Below are positions 47,448-56,214 of a stretch of DNA of 64,000 bases, piece after piece. Source of the stretch: Streptomyces toxytricini. Lineage in GTDB: Bacteria > Actinomycetota > Actinomycetes > Streptomycetales > Streptomycetaceae. The stretch spans positions 62,383 to 126,382 of the forward strand of contig NZ_BMTY01000014.1 in the NCBI RefSeq assembly GCF_014649915.1, given 5' to 3'. The translations under genes were made by a program, and so were the position numbers. The notes beneath the pieces were generated by a model. The model searched no databases. It was not told where the DNA came from and saw only the letters and a program-made list of their open reading frames with translations. Within the stretch, counting starts at the first letter, position 1. Every line of letters starts with the position of its first letter.

Positions 47448-49832
47448 ATGCGCAGCGACCAGCGTCCGCAGAACGCCCCGCTCGACGACGACGAGCTCAG
47501 CGCCCTCGACGCCCACTGGCGGGCGGCCAACTACCTGTCGGCCGGCCAGATCTACCTGATGGACAACCCGCTGCTGCGCAAACCCCTGGAACCGGCCCAC
47601 GTCAAACCGCGGCTGCTCGGCCACTGGGGCACCTCACCCGGCCTGAACCTCGTCCACACCCACCTCAACCGGGTGATCCGGAACCGGGACCTGGAGGCCC
47701 TGTGCATCTGGGGGCCCGGGCACGGCGGCCCCGCCGTCCTCGCCAACGCCTGGCTCGAAGGCAGCTACAGCGAGACCTATCCGAACGTCAGCCGCGACGA
47801 GGAGGGCATGGCCCGCCTCTTCCGCCAGTTCTCCTTCCCCGGCGGCGTCCCCAGCCACGTCGCGCCGGAAACCCCCGGCTCCATCCACGAGGGCGGCGAA
47901 CTCGGCTACGCCCTGTCCCACGCGTACGGCGCCGCCTTCGACAACCCCGGCCTCCTCGTGGCCTGCGTGATCGGCGACGGCGAGGCCGAGACGGGACCGC
48001 TCGCCGCGTCCTGGCACTCCAACAAGTTCCTCGACCCCGTCCACGACGGAGCGGTCCTGCCGATCCTCCACCTCAACGGCTACAAGATCGCCAACCCGGC
48101 CGTCCTCGCCCGCCTGCCCGAGTCCGAACTCGACGACCTGCTGCGCGGATACGGCCACGACCCCCTCCACGTCACCGGCGACGACCCCCGCCGGGTCCAC
48201 CAGGCCATGGCCGCCGCCATGGACACGGCCGTCGACCGCATCCGCCGCCTCCAGCAGCAGGCGCGCAGCGGTGCGGCAGGCAGCCGACCCCGCTGGCCCG
48301 TCATCGTCCTGCGCACCCCCAAGGGCTGGACCGGCCCCGCCGAAGTGGACGGCCTGCCCGTCGAAGGGACCTGGCGCGCCCACCAGGTCCCCCTGCCGGC
48401 CGTACGCGAGGACGCCGGCCACCGCGCCCGACTGGAGGCCTGGCTCCGCTCCTACCGCCCCGAGGAGCTCTTCGACGACGACGGCAGGCCCCGCCCCCAG
48501 GTGCTCGCCTGCGTACCGGAGGGCCCGCGCAGGCTCGGCGCCACCCGTCACGCCAACGGCGGCCTCCTCGTACGGGACCTGCCCCTGCCGCCCCTGGAGC
48601 GGTTCGCCGTCCCCGTGGACCGCCCGGGCGGCAGCCGCCACGAGCCGACCAGGGTGCTGGGAGACCTCCTCCAGGCCGTCATGGCCGCCACCGCCGACCG
48701 CCGCGACTTCCGGCTCGTCGGCCCGGACGAGACCGCCTCCAACCGCCTGCAGGCGGTGTACGCGGCCAGCGGCAAGGCCTGGCAGGAGCAGGTCCTGCCC
48801 TCGGACGAGGACCTCGACCGGCACGGGCGGGTCATGGAGATCCTGTCCGAGCACACCTGCCAGGGCTGGCTCGAGGGCTACCTGCTGACGGGCCGCCACG
48901 GCCTGTTCTCCTGCTACGAGGCCTTCGTCCACATCGTCGACTCCATGGTCAACCAGCACATCAAATGGCTCCGGACCTCCCGCGCCCTGCCCTGGCGGGC
49001 CCCCGTCGCCTCCCTCAACTACCTGCTCACCTCGCACGTGTGGCGGCAGGACCACAACGGCTTCTCGCACCAGGATCCCGGCTTCGTCGACCACGTCCTG
49101 AACAAGAGCCCCGAAGTCGTCCGCGTCTACCTGCCGCCGGACGCCAACACCCTCCTGTCGGTGGCCGACCACATCCTGAGCAGCCGCGACCAGGTCAACG
49201 TGGTCGTGGCCGGCAAGCAGCCCTGCTTCGACTGGCTCTCCCTCGACGTGGCCCGCGCCCACTGCGCCCGCGGCGCCGGGGTGTGGGAGTGGGCGGGCAC
49301 CGAGGACGGCACGCGCGAACCCGACGTCGTCCTGGCCTGCGCCGGCGACGTCCCCACCCAGGAGGTCCTCGCGGCGGCCGACCTGCTGCGCCGGCACCTG
49401 CCCCACCTCGCGGTGCGCGTCGTGAACGTGGTCGACATGACCCGGCTCATGCCCCGCGAGGACCACCCGCACGGCATGACCGACCCCGAGTACGACGCCC
49501 TCTTCACCCCCGGCCGGCCGGTCGTCTTCGCCTACCACGGCTACCCCTGGCTCGTGCACCGGCTCGCCTACCGCCGGCACGGCCACCCCGACCTGCACGT
49601 CCGCGGCTACAAGGAAGTCGGCACCACCACGACCCCGTTCGACATGGTCGTGCGCAACGACCTCGACCGCTACCGCCTCGTCATGGACGTGGTCGACCGC
49701 GTCCCCGGCCTCGCCGCCCGTGCCGCGGGCGTCCGGCAGGCCATGGCCGACGCCCGCACCCGCCACCACGCCTACATCCGCGCACACGGCACCGACATGC
49801 CCGAGGTCGCCGACTGGACCTGGGACCACTGA
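47448..49832 (+). CDS. xfp: Phosphoketolase (xylulose-5-P/fructose-6-P)
   Basis: 794 residues, full length for the family. TPP-enzyme motifs: LGHWGTSPGLNLVHTHLNRV, IWGPGHGGPAVLANAWLEGS, SIHEGGELGYALSHAYGAAF and the diphosphate-binding VIGDGEAETGPLAASWHSNK. Later GPDETASNRL, LLTSHVWRQDHNGFSHQDPG and GYKEVGTTTTPFDMVVRNDL are typical. It splits xylulose-5-P or fructose-6-P with phosphate to acetyl-P plus an aldose phosphate, giving acetyl-P without redox change, useful at low oxygen. Located among dormancy/redox genes. Confidence 0.95.
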   Translation: MRSDQRPQNAPLDDDELSALDAHWRAANYLSAGQIYLMDNPLLRKPLEPAHVKPRLLGHWGTSPGLNLVHTHLNRVIRNRDLEALCIWGPGHGGPAVLANAWLEGSYSETYPNVSRDEEGMARLFRQFSFPGGVPSHVAPETPGSIHEGGELGYALSHAYGAAFDNPGLLVACVIGDGEAETGPLAASWHSNKFLDPVHDGAVLPILHLNGYKIANPAVLARLPESELDDLLRGYGHDPLHVTGDDPRRVHQAMAAAMDTAVDRIRRLQQQARSGAAGSRPRWPVIVLRTPKGWTGPAEVDGLPVEGTWRAHQVPLPAVREDAGHRARLEAWLRSYRPEELFDDDGRPRPQVLACVPEGPRRLGATRHANGGLLVRDLPLPPLERFAVPVDRPGGSRHEPTRVLGDLLQAVMAATADRRDFRLVGPDETASNRLQAVYAASGKAWQEQVLPSDEDLDRHGRVMEILSEHTCQGWLEGYLLTGRHGLFSCYEAFVHIVDSMVNQHIKWLRTSRALPWRAPVASLNYLLTSHVWRQDHNGFSHQDPGFVDHVLNKSPEVVRVYLPPDANTLLSVADHILSSRDQVNVVVAGKQPCFDWLSLDVARAHCARGAGVWEWAGTEDGTREPDVVLACAGDVPTQEVLAAADLLRRHLPHLAVRVVNVVDMTRLMPREDHPHGMTDPEYDALFTPGRPVVFAYHGYPWLVHRLAYRRHGHPDLHVRGYKEVGTTTTPFDMVVRNDLDRYRLVMDVVDRVPGLAARAAGVRQAMADARTRHHAYIRAHGTDMPEVADWTWDH

Positions 49833-49843
49833 CCCGCCCCGGA

Positions 49844-49875
49844 GCGCCGCACCGCCCCCGGCCGCCGTGCGGCGC
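49844..49875. terminator. Hairpin after the phosphoketolase gene
   Basis: 9-bp stem GCGCCGCAC/GTGCGGCGC (49844-49852 with 49867-49875) and a 14-base loop, 12 bases after the stop. Confidence 0.5.
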
Positions 49876-49996
49876 CCCGAGGCCCCGGATCCCGACACAC
49901 CGGCGGGAACCGCCCCTTCCGGCTCGGTGGCCGCGCCTCACCCGTACGGCCGATAGGCTGGCCCCGAAGACCGGAAGACCGAGGCCAGGAGGGCCG

Positions 49997-51721
49997 GTGG
50001 GCGTGGAGGAGCCGCTGTCGCGGATGCCCCAGATGAGGCTCGACGAGCTGCTGGAGGAACTGCAGGCCCGCATCAACGCCGCGCGCGGCACCAGGGACCG
50101 CGTGCACAGCCTCCTGGAGGCGGTCGTCTCCGTCGGCCGCGGACTGGACCTCTCCCAGGTGCTGCGGCGCATCGTCGAGGCAGCCGCCCTGCTCGTCGAC
50201 GCCCAGTACGGGGCCCTCGGCGTGATCGGCCCGGACGGCCGGACCCTGTCGCAGTTCCTCACCGTGGGCCTCACCGACGAGGAGGTCGCCCGGTCCGGGC
50301 CGCTGCCCGCCGGGCACGGCATCCTCGGCGAGCTCATCCGCCGGCCCGAGCCCCTGCGCCTCGCCGAACTGGGCGCCCACCCGGCCTCGTACGGCTTCCC
50401 CGCCCACCACCCGCCGATGCGCACCTTCCTCGGCGTGCCCATCCGCGTCCGGGACGAGGTCTTCGGCAACCTCTACCTGACCGACAAGCACGGCGGCCAG
50501 GAGTTCGACGCCGAGGACGAATCGGTGATCGCCACCCTGTCCGTGGCCGCCGGCGTCGCCATCGACAACGCCCGGCTGTACGAGGCCTCCCAGCGCCAGC
50601 AGCGCTGGCTCCGCGCCAGCGCGGAAATCACCAACAGCCTCCTCTCCGGCAGCCCCCGCCTGGAGGTCCTCGGGCTCATCGCCCGCCGCGCCCAGGAGAT
50701 CACCGGGGCGGTGCTCGCCGAGGTGGCCGTGCCCGTTCCCGGGACGGACGGCCTCGTCGTCGAACTCTCCCTCGGCGCGGACGGCGACACCCGCCGCGGC
50801 CTCGCCGTCCCGATCGAGGGCACCCTGGCGGGGACCGCGTACGAGGCCGGCACCCCGGTTGCCGCGGCGGGCTCCGCGCACGACGGCCCCCGCGGCGCGG
50901 AAGGCGACCGGTCCGCCACACCGGGCCCCGCCGTCGCCGTGCCGCTGGGCACCGCCGCCAAGGACACCCGGGGCGTCCTCCTCCTGGCCCGCGAGGAGAC
51001 GGGGGCCGTCTTCACCGAGGCGGACCTGGAGGCCCTCCAGGCCTACGCCGGACAGGCCGCCCTCGCCCTCGAACTCGCCGAGCGCCGCAGCGACGCCGAG
51101 CAGCTCGCCCTCCTCGAAGACCGCGACCGCATCGCCCGCGACCTGCACGACCTCGCCATCCAGCGGCTCTTCGCGACGGGGATGACCCTGCAGAGCGCCG
51201 CACGGCTCGTCCAGCACCAGGGCGCCGCCGAACGGCTCTCGCGCGCCGTCGGCGACCTCGACGAAACCATCAAGATCATCAGGTCCACGATCTTCGGCCT
51301 GCGCGCCCGCGAGGAGGACGCCGGAGTGAGCCTGCGCGCGCGGGTCGCCCGCACGGTGGGGGAGACGGCGACGGTGCTCGGTTTCCCTCCCCGCCTCAGC
51401 ATGGAGGGCCTGCTCGACACGGACGTACCGCCGCAGCTCGCCGACCACGTCATGGCGGCCCTCACCGAACTGCTCAGCAACGCTGCCCGCCACGCCCACG
51501 CGACCCGCGTCGAGGTCTCCGTGCAGGCCCGGTCCGAGGACGTCGTCCTCACCGTCGCGGACAACGGCCGCGGCATCCCCGGCGGCGGCCGGCGCAGCGG
51601 CTTGCGCAACCTGGAGGAGCGGGCCCGCAGCGTCGGCGGCACCCTGCTGGTCGAACGCCCCGACGGAGGCGGCAGCCGGCTCGTGTTCCGGGCGCCGCTC
51701 GCCGCAGGCCACACCGGCTGA
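49997..51721 (+). CDS. GAF-domain sensor histidine kinase, DevS/DosT-like
   Basis: 574 residues from GTG 49997 (AGGAGGG upstream). Two GAF domains: the first (about 35-190, LLEAVVSVGRGLDLSQVLRR to VAAGVAIDNARLYEASQRQ) and the second (about 205-365). The HisKA_3 phosphoacceptor is in DRIARDLHDLAIQRLFATGM (His about 384), and the ATPase has ALTELLSNAARHAHATRVEV and LTVADNGRGIPGGGRRSGLR. The arrangement GAF-GAF-HisKA_3-HATPase matches mycobacterial DevS/DosT, where GAF-A binds haem to sense O2, NO or CO. The cognate regulator is probably the NarL-type gene at 52891-53577. Confidence 0.88.
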   Translation: MGVEEPLSRMPQMRLDELLEELQARINAARGTRDRVHSLLEAVVSVGRGLDLSQVLRRIVEAAALLVDAQYGALGVIGPDGRTLSQFLTVGLTDEEVARSGPLPAGHGILGELIRRPEPLRLAELGAHPASYGFPAHHPPMRTFLGVPIRVRDEVFGNLYLTDKHGGQEFDAEDESVIATLSVAAGVAIDNARLYEASQRQQRWLRASAEITNSLLSGSPRLEVLGLIARRAQEITGAVLAEVAVPVPGTDGLVVELSLGADGDTRRGLAVPIEGTLAGTAYEAGTPVAAAGSAHDGPRGAEGDRSATPGPAVAVPLGTAAKDTRGVLLLAREETGAVFTEADLEALQAYAGQAALALELAERRSDAEQLALLEDRDRIARDLHDLAIQRLFATGMTLQSAARLVQHQGAAERLSRAVGDLDETIKIIRSTIFGLRAREEDAGVSLRARVARTVGETATVLGFPPRLSMEGLLDTDVPPQLADHVMAALTELLSNAARHAHATRVEVSVQARSEDVVLTVADNGRGIPGGGRRSGLRNLEERARSVGGTLLVERPDGGGSRLVFRAPLAAGHTG

Positions 51722-51759
51722 CCGTACGGCGGCCCGGGCGCGCACCGCCCTACGGCCGC

Positions 51760-52242
51760 CTATTCGGTCAGCCGAAATCCCGTCACCATGTCCGGCCGGA
51801 TGCGCAGTACGGCGTCCGTCGACCCGCCCGCACCGCGCGGAGGGTCCGACACCCACGGGCGCAGGCGGGCGGCGAGACCCGCGGCCCGGCCGTCACCCCC
51901 GGCGAGGAGCCCGTAGCCGGTGACCACGACCCCCCAGCCCAGGTGCGTCTCGGGGTCGATGCCGTCCGCCTCGTACGCCACCACCACGCCCGCCGTGTCC
52001 GCGGGAGCCTCGATCGCCGCCGGCGGCGCACCGTCGTGGAGCCGTACGACGACGTCCTGCCCGTCCATGAGGTGGACGGCCGGGACGACGGCAGGCAGCG
52101 CCCGGTGGGTGAAGACCAGGCGCCCGAGCGAGACCGTGCCGAGCAGCCGCAGGGCCTCCGCCCGGCCGAGCGGCAGCATGCGCCGGGGCGCAGGCCCCGC
52201 ACCCGGCCCGTACACCGTCCGGAGCGCGGCTTCGCCGTTCAT
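51760..52242 (-). CDS. Pyridoxamine 5'-phosphate oxidase-like FMN-binding protein
   Basis: 160 residues with the split-barrel fold of the PNPOx-like family: MLPLGRAEALRLLGTVSLGR, LVFTHRALPAVVPAVHLMDG and VVAYEADGIDPETHLGWGVV, where GWGVVVTG corresponds to the usual GWSV motif. These proteins bind FMN or F420 and are frequent in actinobacterial DosR regulons. It is placed between the histidine kinase and the response regulator on the opposite strand. Confidence 0.8.
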   Translation of the reverse strand: MNGEAALRTVYGPGAGPAPRRMLPLGRAEALRLLGTVSLGRLVFTHRALPAVVPAVHLMDGQDVVVRLHDGAPPAAIEAPADTAGVVVAYEADGIDPETHLGWGVVVTGYGLLAGGDGRAAGLAARLRPWVSDPPRGAGGSTDAVLRIRPDMVTGFRLTE

Positions 52243-52299
52243 ACGCCCACCTCCCTTCCGGCGGCCTCACGAGGACAGGACCCGTTGGTCTGTCGGGGT

Positions 52300-52626
52300 T
52301 CAGGCGAAGGAACAGGACACCGCCCGGTCCACGCCGAGCGCGCGGATCACCCGACCGGGCAGCCGCTGCACCCGCCGCAGGCTCAGCCGCCGTCCGCTCG
52401 CCACGCAGCGCTCGTGGACCCGCAGCAGGGACTCCGCCCCGGAGCTGTCGCAGAAGGTGACCCCCGCCAGGTCGAGGAGCAGCTCCCGCTCCGCCCCGCC
52501 CGCCAGGCCGGCCAGCGCCCACTCGACGCGTCCGGCGGTGTGGATGTCCAGTTCCCCGGACACGGCGACCGCCACCGTGTCCGGCCCGCCCCCGACCACC
52601 GTCAGGCTGATCTCGGCCGTGGCCAT
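52300..52626 (-). CDS. STAS-domain anti-anti-sigma factor
   Basis: 108 residues. STAS core TVAVAVSGELDIHTAGRVEW and LLLDLAGVTFCDSSGAESLL, with the conserved Ser in DSSGA. C-terminal RVIRALGVDRAVSCSF is typical. ATG 52626 chosen; a longer open frame upstream is not coding. It diverges from the response regulator, sharing a 264-base promoter region with two palindromes. Confidence 0.85.
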   Translation of the reverse strand: MATAEISLTVVGGGPDTVAVAVSGELDIHTAGRVEWALAGLAGGAERELLLDLAGVTFCDSSGAESLLRVHERCVASGRRLSLRRVQRLPGRVIRALGVDRAVSCSFA

Positions 52627-52742
52627 GGCTGCAACCCCTTTCCCGCGTGCCCTACGGAGCCCCTTGCGGCCCCGATGCGCCCGCCCCTGGAGTCCACCAC
52701 GCGGCGCACGGGGCACGGCAGGGCCGGCAAGTCCCCGGAGGG

Positions 52743-52818
52743 GGGCCGAAGGTCCCCCTCCCAGGTCGGCCGCGTTCGAGCTCCCCGGTGCGGCAGCCCC
52801 GGCAGGGCCGTCCGGCCC
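52743..52818. promoter_or_regulatory. Two DosR/DevR-like palindromes between STAS and response regulator genes
   Basis: GGGCCGAAGGTCCC (52743-52756) and GGGCCGTCCGGCCC (52805-52818; the full palindrome CAGGGCCG-TC-CGGCCCTG spans 52803-52820). Both fit GGGNCNNNNGNCCC, resembling the core of mycobacterial DosR boxes (GGGACTWWAGTCCC). The second is 72 bases before the regulator start, suggesting autoregulation. Confidence 0.6.
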
Positions 52819-52890
52819 TGGCCGAAGATCCCTGCGACCGGGCACGATGGAGGGGATCCGCAGGCGGCGGACGACAGACGAGGAGTAGCG

Positions 52891-53577
52891 ATGACGGACA
52901 GCAGCGGCGGGGCACCGGTCAGGGTCTTCCTGCTCGACGACCACGAGGTGGTGCGCCGGGGCGTGCACGACCTGCTGGACGCCGAACCCGACCTGACGGT
53001 GGTGGGGGAGGCCGCCACGGCCGAGGAGGCACTCGTCCGCGTCCCCGCCCTGCGCCCCCGGGTCGCCGTCCTGGACGTGCGGCTGCCCGACGGCGACGGC
53101 GTCGCCGTCTGCCGCGAACTGCGCTCCCGCATGCCCGACCTGGCCTGCCTGATGCTCACGTCGTTCGACGACGAGGAGGCCCTCCTCGACGCCATCATGG
53201 CCGGCGCGTCCGGCTACGTCCTCAAGCAGATCACCGGAACGGACCTGGTCCACGCCGTCCGCACCGTCGCCTCCGGCCAGTCCCTGCTCGATCCCGGCGC
53301 CACCGCCCGCGTCATGGCCCGGCTGCGCGGCGACTCCCCCCGCCCGGAGGAGCCGCAGGCCCTGCCCGGCCTCACGGACCGGGAGCGCGACATCCTCGCC
53401 CTCGTCGGCGAAGGACTGACCAACCGGGAGATCGGCAAGCGGCTCTACCTCGCCGAGAAGACCGTCAAGAACAACATTTCCCGGCTGCTGGCCAAGCTGG
53501 GCGTCGAGCGGCGGGTGCAGGCCGCCGTCATCGCCGCCCAGGCGCTGGCCCCCAAGGACGGCGGCCCCCGCGGCTGA
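52891..53577 (+). CDS. NarL/FixJ response regulator, DevR/DosR-like
   Basis: 228 residues. Receiver with acidic pair D16-D17, phosphoacceptor D62 (VAVLDVRLPDGDG), T90 and K112 all intact; LuxR helix-turn-helix about 155-215 (LTDRERDILALVGEGLTNRE, IGKRLYLAEKTVKNNISRLL). The sequence KTVKNNISRLLAKLG closely resembles the DosR recognition helix region. GAGGAG precedes the ATG. It is the likely partner of the GAF histidine kinase 1.2 kb upstream, together resembling the DevRS/OsdRK systems that govern hypoxia and dormancy responses. Confidence 0.88.
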   Translation: MTDSSGGAPVRVFLLDDHEVVRRGVHDLLDAEPDLTVVGEAATAEEALVRVPALRPRVAVLDVRLPDGDGVAVCRELRSRMPDLACLMLTSFDDEEALLDAIMAGASGYVLKQITGTDLVHAVRTVASGQSLLDPGATARVMARLRGDSPRPEEPQALPGLTDRERDILALVGEGLTNREIGKRLYLAEKTVKNNISRLLAKLGVERRVQAAVIAAQALAPKDGGPRG

Positions 53578-53612
53578 CCCCCGCCCCGGTGCCGCGCCCG
53601 GGCCGGCGCCCG

Positions 53613-54488
53613 TCACGCGGGCGGTACGACCGCCACGGGGCAGCCCGCGTGGTGCAGGGCCGCATGGGCGACCGACCCGATACGGCTGCCCAGGGGCACC
53701 CGCCGCACCCGGCGGCCCACCACCAGCAGCTGCGCCCGGGAGGCCGCCGACAGCAGGACCTGCCCCGCGCTGCCGATCTCCACGTGCTCGGTCACCGGCA
53801 CGTCCGGGTACCGCTCGCGCCACGGGGCGAGCGCCTCGGCCAGCGCCTTCCGCTCGAAGGGCTCCAGCCCGCCCGCCTCGTCCGCCAGGCGCAGCGACCC
53901 GGGGCTGTAGGCGAAGACCGGCGGCAGCGTCCAGGCCCGTACGGCCCGCAGCGCCGCCCCGCGCGCGGCGGCGGCCTCGAACGCGAAGCCCAGCACCGCC
54001 TCGCTGTCCTCCGGGTCGCCCTGCTGGCCGACGACGACCTCCCCGCCCCCGGCCGGGCCGCCCGCCTGCGCGTCGCGTTCCCGTACGGACACGACCGGCA
54101 CCGAGGCCTCGGCGATCACCTCCTGCCCGTACGACCCGAGGAGGAACCCGAGGAGCGCACCGTGCCCCCGGGAGCCGAGGACCAGCATCTGCGACCGCTC
54201 GCCCTCCTCCAGCAGCGCCGCGACCGCGCCCGCCGGCTTCACCCCGGCCGTCACGGGAAGGTCCGGGAACCGGTCGGCGACCCGCTTCGAGGCCTCCCGC
54301 AGCACGGCGTCGGCCGAGCGGGCCTGGCTCTCCTCGTCCTGCACCACGGGTACGTCCAACGGCTGCCACAGCCAGGCGTGCACGATGCGCAGCGGCACGC
54401 CGCGCAGTGCGGCCTCGCGTGCCGCCCAGTCGGCTGCCGCCAGGCTCTCCGCGGATCCGTCGACTCCTACCGCGATGGCGCGGGTCAT
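53613..54488 (-). CDS. Universal stress protein with two UspA domains
   Basis: 291 residues. Domain 1 (1-140) begins AIAVGVDGSAESLAAADWAA and has the ATP-binding loop VLGSRGHGALLGFLLGSYGQ (G-x2-G-x9-GS). Domain 2 (about 147-291) is more divergent; its loop VVGRRVRRVPLGSRIGSVAH keeps only part of the motif. Two-domain Usps are typical members of DosR regulons. GGGAGG precedes the ATG, and a palindrome GGGCCGTTCGGCCC lies 87 bases upstream. Convergent with the response regulator. Confidence 0.88.
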   Translation of the reverse strand: MTRAIAVGVDGSAESLAAADWAAREAALRGVPLRIVHAWLWQPLDVPVVQDEESQARSADAVLREASKRVADRFPDLPVTAGVKPAGAVAALLEEGERSQMLVLGSRGHGALLGFLLGSYGQEVIAEASVPVVSVRERDAQAGGPAGGGEVVVGQQGDPEDSEAVLGFAFEAAAARGAALRAVRAWTLPPVFAYSPGSLRLADEAGGLEPFERKALAEALAPWRERYPDVPVTEHVEIGSAGQVLLSAASRAQLLVVGRRVRRVPLGSRIGSVAHAALHHAGCPVAVVPPA

Positions 54489-54574
54489 GGGGTGCCTCCC
54501 TACCGGTTCGGCGGGCGCGGCCCGTCCGGCCGCCCCTTCCCTCCCAGCATCGGGCAGAGGAGCCCGTCCGCGCA

Positions 54575-54588
54575 GGGCCGTTCGGCCC
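54575..54588. promoter_or_regulatory. DosR/DevR-like palindrome upstream of the Usp gene
   Basis: GGGCCGTTCGGCCC, extending to AGGGCCGTTCGGCCCT, nearly identical to the element at 52805-52818. It is 87 bases before the Usp start on the minus strand. Confidence 0.6.
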
Positions 54589-54599
54589 TCACGGGCGGG

Positions 54600-55240
54600 C
54601 CGTCCGGGTTCACCGCGCCCCTACGCGGGTCAGTGGAGGATTCCCGCGAGGTCGCCCCCACCTGCGGCGCACGCGAAGGTCCCTCCACAGCACGCCTCCC
54701 GCCCCGCGGGAGCCCCGATGAGCAACGAGCCGCGACCACCGGCCGCCTGCGGACGGCCTCCCGCGCAGCCACGGCCCCCCACGCCTCCACCACGGCGTCG
54801 CCCGGCGGCACCTCCGGAGGGCGGGCGGCCCCCGGCAGTACGGATACGACGTCGCAGGGCGGATGCCCGAACAGGCCGACGCCGTCCCACACCACCGGCA
54901 CCGCCCCGGACGGCGCACCCGCGCAGGCACCGGCCTCGATCCCGATCCGGGTGAGGCGGTCCGCCCCGGCCGGGCCCGCCGCCCGCGACGGCCACGTCGC
55001 CGAAGACGTCGACCGCCGTCCACGCGGGGTCGAAGAGCAGCCCGTACAGCCATGCGGCTTGGGCGTGCCGGAGCTCCGCATGGCCGCCGCGCGCCAACGG
55101 CGTGCACTGCCGGGCGCGATGGAGTCCGGGCGCGGCGGCGCCGGCAGGTCGCGCACCTCGTCCGCGGGCATCCCGAACGCGAGGGTGCCGGCACCGGCCG
55201 GCAGCGTCACGCCGAGTCCCGGCCGCACCTCCCACACCAC
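54600..55240 (-). pseudogene. Broken hypothetical gene (frameshifts)
   Basis: Pieces in alternating frames: a plausible N-terminus MVWEVRPGLGVTLPAGAGTL with FGMPADEVRDLPAP, then in another frame HAELRHAQAAWLYGLLFDPA and WTAVDVFGDVAVAGG, then back to the first frame with ADRLTRIGIEAGACAGAPSG and VPVVWDGVGLFGHPPCDVVS. Joined together they would make one globular protein of about 200 residues. At least two frame changes are needed. No known function. Confidence 0.6.
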
Positions 55241-55356
55241 CCCGTCGTGCGGCCCGGCGCGGAAGGCTGTGCGAACGGATCCGGACGGCGCCGTGTGGTT
55301 CCCGCACGGCCGGGCATACGCGGGCAGCCGTCGCGTCCCCTTCTGGAGGTTCCCCG

Positions 55357-55770
55357 ATGCCCACGCACTCCGCCCTGGCCGACGTCCACATGGCGGTGGC
55401 CGGCGCCGGCCGCGTGCCGTTCCTGGCCCACCTCTACTACGACTCCACCGACCCGTACACGGTGCAGGTCCAGTTCTTCGACCGCGGAACGGCCCTGGCC
55501 CGCTGGCACTTCGACCGCCAGATGCTCGCCGAGGGCCTCCACCGCCGCGTCGGCGAAGGCGACGTCGTCTTCCGGCCGCAGCGGACGGAGGACGGCGACG
55601 AGGTCCTCATGGAGCTCCGCGACCACACGGCGCCCGACCGGCGGACGGCCGTGGTCGGCACGGACACGGCGACCGTCGCCGAGTTCCTGGAGCAGACGTA
55701 CGCCCTCGTCCCGGCCGGGACGGAGACCCTGGACCTCGACGGGCCGCTCCAGGACCTCCTCGCACGGTGA
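55357..55770 (+). CDS. SsgA-family sporulation/cell-division regulator (SALP)
   Basis: 137 residues, normal length. Family features: FLAHLYYDSTDPYTVQVQFF, TALARWHFDRQMLAEGLHRR, GEGDVVFRPQRTEDGDEVLM and VAEFLEQTYALVPAGTE. SALPs are found only in morphologically complex actinomycetes, where they position septation and peptidoglycan events during sporulation. TGGAGG precedes the ATG at 55357. It stands alone between two decayed regions. Confidence 0.9.
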   Translation: MPTHSALADVHMAVAGAGRVPFLAHLYYDSTDPYTVQVQFFDRGTALARWHFDRQMLAEGLHRRVGEGDVVFRPQRTEDGDEVLMELRDHTAPDRRTAVVGTDTATVAEFLEQTYALVPAGTETLDLDGPLQDLLAR

Positions 55771-55799
55771 ACGCCCGCCCGTCGGGTCAGCCCTCCCCC

Positions 55800-56049
55800 C
55801 GATCGCCCTTCGCCCCGCCCGCGCCCGCGACGGATCCCGCTCCGCCGCGTCGGCGAACGGCGCGTCCGGGGACGCCCGGTGGCAGCCCTTCGGGTGCCGC
55901 TCGCACAGGCGCAGCTCGCCGGGGGCGGGGACGGAGGCGTGGCGCAGCCCGGCGCGCCGGATGACCCGCCGTTCGATCTCCGCGGCGAGGGAACGCCCGG
56001 TCACCTCCTCCACCGACAGGCCCGCGACCACGTGGTTGGTCCGGCGGAG
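55800..56049 (-). pseudogene. Fragment of a beta-lactamase-class serine hydrolase
   Basis: One frame reads RRTNHVVAGLSVEEVTGRSL, then AAEIERRVIRRAGLRHASVP, matching the conserved stretch of D-Ala-D-Ala carboxypeptidase/class C beta-lactamase-like enzymes around YSNTNYxLLGxxIExVTG. Both the N-terminal catalytic SxxK part and the C-terminal part are missing, so only about 80 residues are left. Confidence 0.65.
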
Positions 56050-56214
56050 CCGGCCCGCGGCGCCCTGCCGACCACCCGCTCAGGGTGGGGCTGCCCCCCG
56101 GGTGGCCGCCGTCAGGCACCGGACGGGGTCCGGCGCATCCAGGGCGGACGGACCGGCCGAATCCATGGTGTGTACGGCCCGTCCGGGCCGCACGGCAGTG
56201 AAGGGAGGCGACCC

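Noticed and set aside
46431..51721. Very long open frames running upstream of phosphoketolase and the histidine kinase
   Set aside because: They are open only because of high GC; composition before 47448 and 49997 is not protein-like, and good ribosome sites mark the later starts.
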